From assembly GCF_002251795.1 (NCBI RefSeq), contig NZ_NOXU01000031.1:496001-560000 (forward strand): a stretch of DNA of 64,000 nt, in the 5' to 3' direction. The position numbers were made by a program, and so were the translations under genes. The notes under the pieces are model-generated. The model searched no databases, was not told where the DNA came from, and saw only the letters and a program-made list of their open reading frames with translations. Origin of the DNA: Niveispirillum lacus (lineage in GTDB: Bacteria; Pseudomonadota; Alphaproteobacteria; Azospirillales; Azospirillaceae). Within the stretch, counting starts at the first letter, position 1, and each line of letters begins with the position of its first letter. Below are positions 1 to 9,282 of this stretch, piece by piece.

Positions 1-1364
1 TCAAGGATGTCAATAATCTGGCCCGTACGCTGCACGAAGCATTCTATGTGGCCAAGAATGGACGTCCTGGCCCGGTTGTCATCGACATCCCCAAGGATGT
101 GCAGTTTGCCGACGGCGTCTATCGCACGCCGGGCGAAAGCCAGCCCAAATCCTATCGCCCGCAGGTGAAGCCCGACCTGAACAAGGTCGAGGAAGCGGTG
201 GAGATGCTGGCCAATGCCAAGCGGCCCATCTTTTATGTTGGCGGCGGCGTCATCAATGCCGGCCCGGTGGCCAGCCAGTTGTTGACACAACTGGTGCGCA
301 TGACCGGATATCCCTGCACCACCACGCTGATGGGTCTGGGCGCCTATCCCGCCCATGATCAGCAGTGGCTGGGCATGCTGGGCATGCACGGGACCTATGA
401 GGCCAATCTGGCCATGCATGGCTGTGACCTGATGGTTTGCGTCGGCGCCCGGTTTGACGACCGCGTCACGGGCAAGATCAGCGAGTTCAGCCCCGGATCG
501 AAGAAGATCCACATTGATATCGACCCGTCGAACATCAACAAGAATGTGCGTGTGGATCTGCCGATCGTCGGCGATGCGGCCTATGTCCTGGAAGATATGA
601 TCCGCATCTGGAAGGCCCGCAACAAGCGGGCCGACCAGGTGGCGCTGAAGGCCTGGTGGGACCAGATCGCTGTCTGGCGGTCAAAGGATTGCCTGCGCTA
701 TGAGAAGACTGACAAGGTCATCAAGCCGCAATATGCGCTGGAACGTCTGCGCGCCGCCGTGGCCGGCCGCGATGATGTGTATATCAGCACGGAAGTCGGC
801 CAGCATCAGATGTGGGCGGCGCAGTTCCTGCCCTTCAATAAGCCGAACCGCTGGCTGACCTCGGGCGGGCTGGGCACCATGGGCTATGGTCTGCCCGCCG
901 CCATCGGTGCGCAGATTGCCAACCCTGGCGCGCTGTGCATTGATGTCGCGGGTGAGGCGTCGATCCTGATGAATATTCAGGAAATGGCGACGGCCCTTCA
1001 GTACCGCCTGCCAGTCAAGGTCTTTATCCTCAATAACCAGTGGATGGGCATGGTCCGGCAGTGGCAGGAGCTGCTGCATGGTTCGCGCTATTCGGAAAGC
1101 TATTCAGAGGCGCTGCCTGACTTTGTGAAGCTGGCTGATGCCTTTGGCGGTGTGGGGCTGCGCGCCACCAAAGTGTCGGAAGTGGATGATGTCATCGCCG
1201 AGATGATCGCCACCCCCCGCCCCGTGATTGTCGACATGTGCGTGGATCAGAAGGAAAACTGCTTCCCCATGATCCCTGGCGGCAAGGCCCATAATGAAAT
1301 GCTGCTGGGCCCAGCGGACAAGGTCTCCGAAGCCACGCCGGAGGAGGGGATGGTGCTGGTGTAA
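1..1364 (+). CDS. ilvB: Acetolactate synthase large subunit, 5' truncated
   Basis: This is the C-terminal part (453 codons, frame starting at base 3) of the ThDP-dependent enzyme that condenses two pyruvates, or pyruvate and 2-oxobutyrate, in the first common step of valine, leucine and isoleucine synthesis. The central FAD-binding-type domain runs from the edge to about residue 210. The C-terminal ThDP domain carries VAGEASILMNIQEM and the following ILNNQWMGMVRQWQ segment that binds the cofactor diphosphate through Mg2+. The catalytic glutamate lies in the missing N-terminus. The gene is followed after 60 bases by the regulatory subunit and then ilvC, the usual alphaproteobacterial order. 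An ATG or GTG inside the fragment (GTG at 48) is not the real start. Confidence 0.96.
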   Translation, partial: KDVNNLARTLHEAFYVAKNGRPGPVVIDIPKDVQFADGVYRTPGESQPKSYRPQVKPDLNKVEEAVEMLANAKRPIFYVGGGVINAGPVASQLLTQLVRMTGYPCTTTLMGLGAYPAHDQQWLGMLGMHGTYEANLAMHGCDLMVCVGARFDDRVTGKISEFSPGSKKIHIDIDPSNINKNVRVDLPIVGDAAYVLEDMIRIWKARNKRADQVALKAWWDQIAVWRSKDCLRYEKTDKVIKPQYALERLRAAVAGRDDVYISTEVGQHQMWAAQFLPFNKPNRWLTSGGLGTMGYGLPAAIGAQIANPGALCIDVAGEASILMNIQEMATALQYRLPVKVFILNNQWMGMVRQWQELLHGSRYSESYSEALPDFVKLADAFGGVGLRATKVSEVDDVIAEMIATPRPVIVDMCVDQKENCFPMIPGGKAHNEMLLGPADKVSEATPEEGMVLV

Positions 1365-1424
1365 TCCAGCCATCCTCATATCCGCCTCGACCGACCCTGA
1401 CCCGACTTCCCGGAGCCTTGCCCC

Positions 1425-1937
1425 GTGACCCAAGAGACCAACATCCGCCGCCACACGATCTCCGTGCTCGTCGATAACGAGCCGGGTGTGCTGGCGCGTG
1501 TCATCGGCCTGTTTTCTGGCCGTGGCTATAATATCGAAAGCCTGACCGTGGCAGAGATTGATGCCAGCGACAGCCTGTCGCGCATCACCATTGTCACCTC
1601 CGGCACGCCCATGATCATCGAACAGATCAAGGTGCAGTTGGAGCGCCTGGTCCCCGTTCACAAGGTCAAGGATTTGACCCTGGAAGGCCCGTTCATCGAG
1701 CGGGAAATGGCCCTGGTCAAGGTCGTGGCCAATGGCGAAAAGCGCGTTGAATCCTTGCGCATCGGCGATGTCTTCAAGGCCCGCGTCGTGGACGCCACCA
1801 TCTCCAGTTTTGTGTTTGAAATCACCGGCACCGCCGATGATCTGGACCGCTTCATCGACTTGATGCAGCAGTTGGGTGAGGTTGATATCAGCCGTACCGG
1901 GGCTGCTGCCCTGTCGCGGGGCACCTCGACCCTGTAA
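1425..1937 (+). CDS. ilvN: Acetolactate synthase small (regulatory) subunit
   Basis: The 170-residue protein starts at GTG. It has an N-terminal ACT domain (about residues 10-85, beginning ISVLVDNEPGVLARVIGLFS) that binds valine for feedback inhibition, and a C-terminal ALS_ss_C domain. Its length matches the long IlvH/IlvN type. It activates and regulates the large subunit encoded just upstream. The gap to ilvC is 78 bases, so the three genes very probably form one transcript. The start rests on the ACT-domain register, since the Shine-Dalgarno match before GTG is poor. Confidence 0.95.
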   Translation: MTQETNIRRHTISVLVDNEPGVLARVIGLFSGRGYNIESLTVAEIDASDSLSRITIVTSGTPMIIEQIKVQLERLVPVHKVKDLTLEGPFIEREMALVKVVANGEKRVESLRIGDVFKARVVDATISSFVFEITGTADDLDRFIDLMQQLGEVDISRTGAAALSRGTSTL

Positions 1938-3035
<1,098 letters not shown>

Positions 3036-3066
3036 GCTGTTTCAACGGTTTGGTTTGACGTATGAC

Positions 3067-3102
3067 GCCCGGCAGGGAAACCTGCCGGGCGGTTTGCGTT
3101 TT
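3067..3102 (+). terminator. Rho-independent terminator of ilvBNC
   Basis: A perfect 10-bp stem (GCCCGGCAGG at 3067-3076 against CCTGCCGGGC at 3081-3090) closes a GAAA tetraloop. It is followed by a T-rich tail, GGTTTGCGTTTTG. It begins 32 bases after the ilvC stop codon. Confidence 0.85.
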
Positions 3103-3135
3103 GATGCGCGTGGCTAAAGATACAATTTTACCGAC

Positions 3136-3164
3136 TTGCGCCTATCGCGCGAGTGGCATAGGAT
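3136..3164 (+). promoter_or_regulatory. Candidate sigma-70-type promoter for the 297-aa gene
   Basis: TTGCGC (3136-3141) and TAGGAT (3159-3164) are separated by 17 bases. They lie 39 bases before the ATG at 3203 and after the ilvC terminator. The weaker sigma-54-like reading TGGCAT-N5-TTGT overlaps the same bases. It differs from the consensus at key positions, so it is only an alternative. Confidence 0.35.
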
Positions 3165-3202
3165 TTGTTCGGATCAAAATGATCGGCATATTGGGGGAGC
3201 CC

Positions 3203-4096
3203 ATGATCTCGCTAAATGCGGGTTCGCTCTTCGGCGCCACAAACGCGGTGGCGATGAAGACGGCTATCGACCGCCATGTCGACAAGGCGGTTGAGGAGCG
3301 TTTCAAGAAGGTCGACGGGCCCGGATATCAGGGGCAAATCCAGCAGGATGTCTATAAACGCCTGTCAGATCTTGGCATTGGCGGCGGTGGTTTTGAAGAA
3401 GCCGCAAAAAGTGCCGCACGCATCGACGAACTCAGCAAATACATGGACAAGGCCCGGTCGGAAATTGACCGCAAGGCCGCTGGCGAGAAGCTGAACCAAT
3501 CCAAACGCCGCATGAGCGAGTTGGAACAGGAGGCGCGTCAGGCGGCGGCGCGCGGCGATGCCCGCAAGCTGGCGCAGATTGCACGTGAAGCCACCGGCAT
3601 GACCCGCAATCTGGCGCAAGAAGCCAAGAATCTGGTCGACGGTCGGTCGGTTGATCCCGCCGAACGGGCGGCCGCCATCGCGCGCGGTGAACCCGATCCG
3701 GCAATCCCCGTTGAGCCACAGCCCGGCATGACGGCTGCCGGCATTCCTGTTTCCTATGCCCGCGCCTATGTGCAGGAAGTGCGCGATTTTGCCGGACGGG
3801 CTCGCACCCTCCTGACCCAGGCGGAAGCCAATAAGGGCAACACGCTGTGGATGAGCGAGGAAGAAAAACAGGACCTGGCCGAAACTCTCAAGGCTGCCCG
3901 CGATGATCTGGCCGCTGCTGGTGAAATGCTGGAAAGGCTGAACGGGACACTGGAGGCGTTGGACCCGGGCGGGGCAGCGGCGGCCGGAGGCATTGACGCG
4001 GGGTCGGTGATGGAGGTGACCTCGACCAGCATCTATACCGAGACCCTGACCATTGCGGTACAGACCACGGAATCCTTCGTCTCGATCACGGCGTGA
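3203..4096 (+). CDS. Uncharacterised helical/coiled-coil protein
   Basis: I do not recognise this 297-residue protein. ATG at 3203 is chosen because GGGGGAG lies six bases upstream; an in-frame ATG at 3179 has no ribosome binding site. There is no signal peptide or membrane segment. Residues about 60-150 are rich in charged residues and alanine with heptad-like spacing (predicted coiled coil). A proline-rich linker follows near residue 170, then a second helical part with the motif SMEEEK-like acidic stretch, and a threonine-rich C-terminus (TSTSIYTETLTIAV). It lies alone between the ilv terminator and alr, and its TGA abuts the alr stop on the other strand with no base between. A structural or secreted role cannot be told from sequence. 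Confidence 0.7.
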   Translation: MISLNAGSLFGATNAVAMKTAIDRHVDKAVEERFKKVDGPGYQGQIQQDVYKRLSDLGIGGGGFEEAAKSAARIDELSKYMDKARSEIDRKAAGEKLNQSKRRMSELEQEARQAAARGDARKLAQIAREATGMTRNLAQEAKNLVDGRSVDPAERAAAIARGEPDPAIPVEPQPGMTAAGIPVSYARAYVQEVRDFAGRARTLLTQAEANKGNTLWMSEEEKQDLAETLKAARDDLAAAGEMLERLNGTLEALDPGGAAAAGGIDAGSVMEVTSTSIYTETLTIAVQTTESFVSITA

Positions 4097-5230
4097 TCAG
4101 CCGTTGATGTAAATCCGGTGATAGCGCGACCCGAGGCGGGTCAGCACTTCGTACCCGATGGTGCCGGCTTCTTTGGCAAATTGGTCAATATCGCGGTGCG
4201 GACCAAGAATGTCGGCCCAATCGCCCACCCGCCGCAGGTGGGCCGGGACGCCGCTGACATCCACGGTCAGAAGGTCCATTGATATGCGTCCGATCACCGG
4301 GGCGGGATATCCTGCGACCAGAGCCACCCCTTTGCTGGCCAGCGACCAGGGGTAGCCATCGGCATAACCCATACCCAGGGCAGCCACTTGGCCCGGTGCG
4401 GTGATGCGGTGCGTCGCATCATAGCCCACGGTGTCAGGTGGGGCGACATCACGGATTTGCAGGATGCGGGCCAGCAAGCGGATAACGGGTCGCATCGGAT
4501 TGGGCAGCCAGGGAGCGGGGTTGGCGCCATAGAGTGCGATGCCGGGCCGCACCAGATTGAAATGATAATCGGCGCCATGGAAGATACCGGCAGAGTTCGA
4601 CAGGCTGACCGGCGCTCGGGGCAGCCGCACCAGTGCCGTGCGCAACCGCCGCAACTGCTCCGCCGTGAATGGATTGCTCGGATCATCGGCACAGGCCAGA
4701 TGGCTCATCCAAGCCAGGAGATCCATGCTATCCAAGATGCTTACGGCATCATTACATAACCGGTCCAATTCGGAAGGGGGCAGGCCCAGCCTATTCATTC
4801 CGGTATCGATATGAATAAATGCTGGTAACTTTCGGTCCAGCCGTCGGGCATAGGCGCCCCAGCGTTCAATCTCGCCCAGACTGCTGAGCACCGGGATCAG
4901 ATCGCGCGCTGCCAGTTCGGCCTCTGTCCCGGTGGGCACACCATGCAAGACCAGGGTGCGGGATTGGGGCAGTGCGGCCTTCACCCGCACCCCGGCCTCG
5001 ATATCCGCAACAAAGAAGCTTCGCGCGCCTGCCTTCCACAGGGCTGACGCTACGGCGACGTCGCCCAGGCCATAACCATTGGCCTTGACCACAGCGGCGC
5101 ATTCCGCCCCCGGTGCCAGCGCCGCTATCTGCCGCCAATTGGCGGTCAGCGCTGCCAGATCGATGACCAGCACGGCGCCGACACGGGCTGCTTCGGGGCT
5201 GTTCAACAACCCCGCCAGCTCACTCGTCAT
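4097..5230 (-). CDS. alr: Alanine racemase
   Basis: This PLP enzyme interconverts L- and D-alanine and supplies D-Ala for peptidoglycan. With the start at 5230 the protein is 377 residues, normal for Alr. The PLP lysine is in VVKANGYGLGDV (about K49), and the C-terminal beta domain holds the catalytic tyrosine region ALGMGYADGYPW. ATG at 5230 overlaps the dnaB stop by 11 bases, pointing to translational coupling. A longer reading back to 5308 would add residues encoded inside dnaB and is rejected. It is the last gene of the rpsF-rpsR-rplI / dnaB-alr group and ends flush against the convergent 297-aa gene. Confidence 0.95.
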   Translation of the reverse strand: MTSELAGLLNSPEAARVGAVLVIDLAALTANWRQIAALAPGAECAAVVKANGYGLGDVAVASALWKAGARSFFVADIEAGVRVKAALPQSRTLVLHGVPTGTEAELAARDLIPVLSSLGEIERWGAYARRLDRKLPAFIHIDTGMNRLGLPPSELDRLCNDAVSILDSMDLLAWMSHLACADDPSNPFTAEQLRRLRTALVRLPRAPVSLSNSAGIFHGADYHFNLVRPGIALYGANPAPWLPNPMRPVIRLLARILQIRDVAPPDTVGYDATHRITAPGQVAALGMGYADGYPWSLASKGVALVAGYPAPVIGRISMDLLTVDVSGVPAHLRRVGDWADILGPHRDIDQFAKEAGTIGYEVLTRLGSRYHRIYING

Positions 5231-6725
5231 ACGATCCGCCACCATGTTGTGTGTCCAGATCGCCAAAGCGGGTATAGTTGCCATCGAAATAGAGGCGGAC
5301 GGTGCCAACCGGGCCGTGACGCTGCTTACCGATGATCACGTCGGCGGTGTTGTGGACCTGGGCCAGCCGGTCCTGCCATTGCGCATAACGATCATTGTAT
5401 TTGTCTTCCGACTCATCCGGGCGGCGGCCCGGTTCGGCGCGTTCCAGATAATATTGCTCACGGAATACGAACATCACGACGTCCGCATCCTGCTCGATCG
5501 AGCCTGATTCCCGGAGGTCCGAGAGTTGCGGCCGCTTATCCTCGCGGCTTTCTACCGAACGCGAAAGCTGCGACAGGGCAATGACGGGCAGGTCCAGTTC
5601 CTTGGCAATGGCCTTCAGGCCGCGGGTGATTTCGGAAATTTCCTGCACACGGTTCTGTTCACCACGGCCGGTCCCGCCCCCGCGCAGGAGCTGGAGATAG
5701 TCGACCACCACCAGCCCCAGCCCGTGGGTGCGTTTCAACCGGCGGGCGCGGGTGCGCACGGCGCTGATGGTCAGGGCAGGCGTATCATCGACAAAGAACG
5801 GCACCCGGGCCAGATACTGGCTGGCCTCGACGAATTTCGGAAAGTCGGTGGCGGTGATTTCGCCACGGCGGATCTTGTCGCCCGACACTTCCGCCTGGTC
5901 GGCCAGAATACGCAGGGCCAATTGTTCAGCCGACATTTCCAGGGAGAAGAAGCCGACCGGTGCCCCTTCCTTGCCGCCCGATAGCATATAGGCCTTGGCT
6001 GCATTGAAGGCGATGTTGGTGGCCAGCGCCGTCTTACCCATCGAGGGCCGACCAGCCAGGATCAACAGGTCGCTGGGATGCAGGCCACCCAGTTTGGTAT
6101 CCAGATCGCGCAGGCCCGATGTCACGCCGGTCACATGGCTGGACCGGCGGAACGCCGCCTCGGCCGTCTGGATGGCAGCGGTCAAGGCGCGGTCAAAGGG
6201 GATGAAGTCGCCTTTGATGTCGCCCGTCGCTGCCAGTTCGAACAGCTTCTTTTCCGCATCCTCGATCTGGTCGTTGGCGGCGATGTCGATATCGTGCTTG
6301 TAGGCCTGATTGACCATATCCTCGCCGACTTCGATCAATTGCCGGCGCAGATAGGCGTCATGGATGATGCGTCCATAATCCTCCAGATTATGGACGGTGA
6401 CGATGGCAGCCGCCAATCGAGCCAGATATTCCGGCCCCCCGATTTCGGTCAGGTCGCGGTCCTGCTCGAAATAGGCCTTCAAGGTAATGGGGTTTGCTAC
6501 CTGGCCCCGGTCGATCATCTTCAGGATGGCCTGATAGATTTTCTGGTTGGCCGGGTCGAAAAAATGCTCCGGCCGCAGGAATTCGCCAACTTTTTCAAAG
6601 GCCTTGTTGTTGACAAGGATGGCGCCCAGCACGGTTTGTTCCGCTTCCTCATTATGGGGCGGCGTGCGGTAGGTCACGGCGGCGTTGCCGGCAAAGCCGG
6701 CAGGGTCGATCAGTTTGGTATCCAT
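5220..6725 (-). CDS. dnaB: Replicative DNA helicase DnaB
   Basis: The 501-residue hexameric helicase unwinds DNA at the replication fork and recruits primase. The N-terminal DnaB domain (about residues 20-125, PPHNEEAEQTVLGAIL) is followed by the RecA-like motor domain with Walker A GRPSMGKTAL. The DnaB-specific sequences VVVDYLQLL (Walker B) and ALSQLSRSVESR follow. The length is normal. The gene lies downstream of the ribosomal protein genes rpsF-rpsR-rplI, as in many bacteria, but a terminator separates it from rplI. It is overlapped by alr at its 3' end. Confidence 0.98.
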   Translation of the reverse strand: MDTKLIDPAGFAGNAAVTYRTPPHNEEAEQTVLGAILVNNKAFEKVGEFLRPEHFFDPANQKIYQAILKMIDRGQVANPITLKAYFEQDRDLTEIGGPEYLARLAAAIVTVHNLEDYGRIIHDAYLRRQLIEVGEDMVNQAYKHDIDIAANDQIEDAEKKLFELAATGDIKGDFIPFDRALTAAIQTAEAAFRRSSHVTGVTSGLRDLDTKLGGLHPSDLLILAGRPSMGKTALATNIAFNAAKAYMLSGGKEGAPVGFFSLEMSAEQLALRILADQAEVSGDKIRRGEITATDFPKFVEASQYLARVPFFVDDTPALTISAVRTRARRLKRTHGLGLVVVDYLQLLRGGGTGRGEQNRVQEISEITRGLKAIAKELDLPVIALSQLSRSVESREDKRPQLSDLRESGSIEQDADVVMFVFREQYYLERAEPGRRPDESEDKYNDRYAQWQDRLAQVHNTADVIIGKQRHGPVGTVRLYFDGNYTRFGDLDTQHGGGSYDE

Positions 6726-6846
6726 GGCGGCGGCATTCTAGCCGCCTGCCCCGGCGGCGTCACGCCATCACACGGGCAGGGGGACACAAACACGGTGGAT
6801 GAAAGCTGGGGATAAGCTGTGGATAAGGCCGGGACGCAGCGCGACC

Positions 6847-6881
6847 AAAGAAAAAGGGCGGCCTCCTGAGAGACCGCCCTT
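6847..6881 (-). terminator. Rho-independent terminator after rplI
   Basis: On the minus strand a GGGCGG/CCGCCC stem (6874-6879 with 6856-6861, extended by AA/TT) is followed by an uninterrupted T run (the A run at 6851-6855 on the plus strand) and further Ts. It sits 50-80 bases past the rplI stop and before dnaB. Confidence 0.8.
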
Positions 6882-6930
6882 CATCGCTACCAGAGAGGCC
6901 GACTGTTTCCATTCGGCACCGGGGCCTGGA

Positions 6931-7485
6931 TCAGGCCTCGGTCTCCTCGGTGGCTTCGGTCTCTTCGACCGTCTCGTCCTCATCGTCCTGGTCGTTGCCG
7001 ACGACCATGCCGCCACGGGCGGCCTGGACAGCGGCTTCTTCGACCGAACGAGCCACGTTCACGGTGACGCTCACGGCGACTTCCGGATGCAGGACAACCT
7101 TGACCTTGAACAGGCCCAGGGTCTTGATCGGGTCGGCGATGGCGACCTGTGCACGCGCGATCGTGGTGCCGGTGGCGGTCACGGCCTCGGCGATATCGCG
7201 CGAGGTGACCGAACCGTACAGCACGCCGGACTCGGCGGCCTGACGAACGACGACGACGGAGACGCCATCGACCTTCTTGGCCACAACCTCGGCTTCCTGC
7301 TTCAGCTCCAGATTGCGCGCTTCGATCTGCGCCTTCTGGGCCTCAAAGTAGGCCAGGTTTTGCTTGGTTGCACGGAGGGCCTTCTTCTTCGGCAGCAGGT
7401 AATTACGGGCATAACCCGGCTTCACCTTGACCACCTGACCGAGTTGGCCCAGCTTCTCGACGCGTTCCAGCAGAATGACGTCCAT
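6931..7485 (-). CDS. rplI: 50S ribosomal protein bL9
   Basis: The 184-residue protein begins with the L9 signature [19 protein letters not shown] and continues into the conserved N-terminal domain (residues 1-50), the long connecting helix and the C-terminal rRNA-binding domain to about residue 150. A strongly acidic tail ([18 protein letters not shown]) follows, longer than in the E. coli protein (149 residues). It is the third gene of rpsF-rpsR-rplI, 20 bases after rpsR. Confidence 0.97.
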   Translation of the reverse strand: MDVILLERVEKLGQLGQVVKVKPGYARNYLLPKKKALRATKQNLAYFEAQKAQIEARNLELKQEAEVVAKKVDGVSVVVVRQAAESGVLYGSVTSRDIAEAVTATGTTIARAQVAIADPIKTLGLFKVKVVLHPEVAVSVTVNVARSVEEAAVQAARGGMVVGNDQDDEDETVEETEATEETEA

Positions 7486-7505
7486 TGTCTTTGCTCCTGG
7501 TTCGC

Positions 7506-7787
7506 TTACTTCACGACGTACGGCAGAAGAGCCAGGAAGCGGGCGCGCTTGATCGCACGGGCCAGCTCACGCTGCTTCTTCGCCGAAACGGCGGTGATAC
7601 GGGACGGGACGATCTTGCCACGCTCGGAGATGAACCGGGACAGCAGCTTGATGTCCTTATAGTCGATCACCGGTGCGTTCGGACCGGAGAACGGGCAGGT
7701 CTTCCGGCGACGGAAGAACGGACGACGGCCACCGCCAGAGCGGGGAGCGCCACCCGTGGGAGCGCCCTGGGGACGTTCGGTGGTCAT
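7506..7787 (-). CDS. rpsR: 30S ribosomal protein bS18
   Basis: This is a 93-residue small-subunit protein. The conserved core runs from [12 protein letters not shown] through [19 protein letters not shown] to [19 protein letters not shown]. The N-terminus carries an extra glycine/arginine-rich stretch. Its ATG overlaps the rpsF stop by four bases (ATGA), so it is translationally coupled to S6, its binding partner on the platform of the 30S subunit. Confidence 0.97.
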   Translation of the reverse strand: MTTERPQGAPTGGAPRSGGGRRPFFRRRKTCPFSGPNAPVIDYKDIKLLSRFISERGKIVPSRITAVSAKKQRELARAIKRARFLALLPYVVK

Positions 7788-8251
7788 GCGCGATCTCCTT
7801 CACCTTCACCGGCGGCGTCACGACGCGGGCCACGGCTGAAGCCGCCCTCGCGCGGACCACGGTCGCCAAATTCACGACGCGGGCCACGGTCGCCGAAGCC
7901 ACCGCGGGGGCCACGCTCCGCGCGCTCGCCCTTGTTGGCGAGCATGGCGGTCTGGCCTTCTTCGATCTTCTCGACCTTGACGGTCATGACGCGCAGCACG
8001 TCTTCGTTGATCGACAGGTTACGTTCCATTTCGGCAACGGCCGCCGCGGGGGCGTCCAGGCCGAGATAAACATAATGACCCTTGCGGTTCTTGTTGATCC
8101 GGTAGGTCAGGGTCTTCAGACCCCACTGCTCGGTCTTGACGACGGAGCCGCCCTGTTCCTTCAGGATATTGCTGAAGGTCTCGGTCAGGGTTTCAACCTG
8201 AGTCGAGGAGATGTCCTGACGGAAAATCAGGATCGTTTCATACAGTGCCAT
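7784..8251 (-). CDS. rpsF: 30S ribosomal protein bS6 with RG-rich tail
   Basis: The 155-residue protein starts [13 protein letters not shown], the S6 signature. The ferredoxin-like S6 domain fills residues 1-100 and binds S18 and 16S rRNA. About 50 extra residues follow, with repeated GDRGPR and RGGF units, very rich in arginine and glycine. E. coli S6 instead ends in glutamates. First gene of the rpsF-rpsR-rplI operon, with a promoter and a hairpin-bearing leader upstream. Confidence 0.97.
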   Translation of the reverse strand: MALYETILIFRQDISSTQVETLTETFSNILKEQGGSVVKTEQWGLKTLTYRINKNRKGHYVYLGLDAPAAAVAEMERNLSINEDVLRVMTVKVEKIEEGQTAMLANKGERAERGPRGGFGDRGPRREFGDRGPREGGFSRGPRRDAAGEGEGDRA

Positions 8252-8289
8252 AAAAACTCCCCATGGCTATTGATGGTCCGCCGCTGTGT

Positions 8290-8305
8290 CCGGAACAGGT
8301 TCCGG
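8290..8305 (-). promoter_or_regulatory. Hairpin in the rpsF leader, possible S6:S18 control element
   Basis: Inside the predicted 110-base leader, CCGGAA and TTCCGG form a perfect 6-bp stem around a 4-base loop, 38 bases before the rpsF start. Autoregulation of rpsF by the S6:S18 complex through a leader stem-loop is known in many bacteria. Whether this hairpin has the required CCG-containing loop or bulge is not clear by eye. Confidence 0.35.
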
Positions 8306-8367
8306 GTCAGCCGCACGGTCCTAGCCGGCGCCTTGGCCAAGCGTCGGCGGGGTTTCGGAAGCGGCGC

Positions 8368-8395
8368 ACTATACAGATTGGCGGCCAACGCGCAA
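8368..8395 (-). promoter_or_regulatory. Promoter of rpsF-rpsR-rplI
   Basis: On the minus strand TTGCGC (8395-8390) and TATAGT (8373-8368) are 16 bases apart, a good sigma-70-type match. The predicted start of transcription, near 8361, leaves a leader of about 110 bases before the rpsF ATG. Confidence 0.6.
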
Positions 8396-8454
8396 GGGGA
8401 GGCGCGGGCATGGACCGGCATGGGCGGGGTGTTGATCCCGCATGGACGCTGGGA

Positions 8455-9282
8455 TCACGGTTCAGCATCCGCCGCGGCCGTCCGTGCGCTCGTCGCCTCG
8501 CGATGCAGCCGTTGGGCGGCAGGCGTATAAAGGACAGTGCTGATCCGTAGGCGGACATCCAGCGGCATCGCGTGTGAGCATGCCAGCCAGAAACCCACTT
8601 CCGGTAACTCCGCCACCACCCGCAGCTTCAAGGCCTTTATCTCCGGTGCTGAGAGGGAGCTGTCAAGCATCAGCCCGAAGCGGGGATGACCGGCATCGAC
8701 CATCTGGGCCAGTTGCCGGTGGTCGTCGACGACGATGTGACGGATACCCCGGCTGTCCAGGATGGTGCGGTAAATCCCGCTGGGGGCGCCGACCTGGCCG
8801 CTTGCCACCGACAGCAGATCGGCTAGCCTGCCGTTGAAAGGGTCGTTGGCCCGTGTCACAAAGACGATTCGGTCCCGCTTCATTTTATACAGCCAGTTGA
8901 CATTCTTCTCCCGCACCGGAAGCCGGGCATAGTTCAGCGAACAGGTATCGGGATTGCGCATCAGGTCATCCAGGCGTTCCTTGTCGGTCACTGGCCGAAT
9001 AGTCAGCCGCACCCGTGCGCCATCGGCAAGCAGGGCCAGCCATTGGCCCAGGGCCCTGTGCGGCACACCCGTGACATCCACGTTGTTGGGGGACATGGAG
9101 AGCATCAAGATGATCTCTGGCGCGTCAGCGGCGCCATAAGAGACGATACTCCCCGCCGCCAGTGACGGTGCCGTCAACAGCGGGGTGACCAGGACCAGCA
9201 ATAATGCCCGGCACCAACACGCAAGCCTGAACAACCGGATCGGTGATCCTGGCGGGCGAGGAAGGAAGGTTGGCGCTCTCAT
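8455..9282 (-). CDS. Periplasmic substrate-binding-like protein, paralogue 3 of 3
   Basis: The 275-residue protein has an N-terminal hydrophobic segment (about residues 20-42, ending SLAAGS) that reads as a signal peptide. The rest resembles the type 2 periplasmic binding fold of SBP_bac_3 proteins, with APSGIYRTILDSRGIRHIVV as its clearest segment. Two cysteines (TCSLNYARLP and LACSH) are shared with the next two genes and could form a disulfide. Its ATG overlaps the stop of the upstream paralogue by four bases. No permease or ATPase gene lies nearby, so a role as a solute sensor or orphan binding protein is as likely as import. Ligand unknown. Confidence 0.75.
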   Translation of the reverse strand: MRAPTFLPRPPGSPIRLFRLACWCRALLLVLVTPLLTAPSLAAGSIVSYGAADAPEIILMLSMSPNNVDVTGVPHRALGQWLALLADGARVRLTIRPVTDKERLDDLMRNPDTCSLNYARLPVREKNVNWLYKMKRDRIVFVTRANDPFNGRLADLLSVASGQVGAPSGIYRTILDSRGIRHIVVDDHRQLAQMVDAGHPRFGLMLDSSLSAPEIKALKLRVVAELPEVGFWLACSHAMPLDVRLRISTVLYTPAAQRLHREATSARTAAADAEP

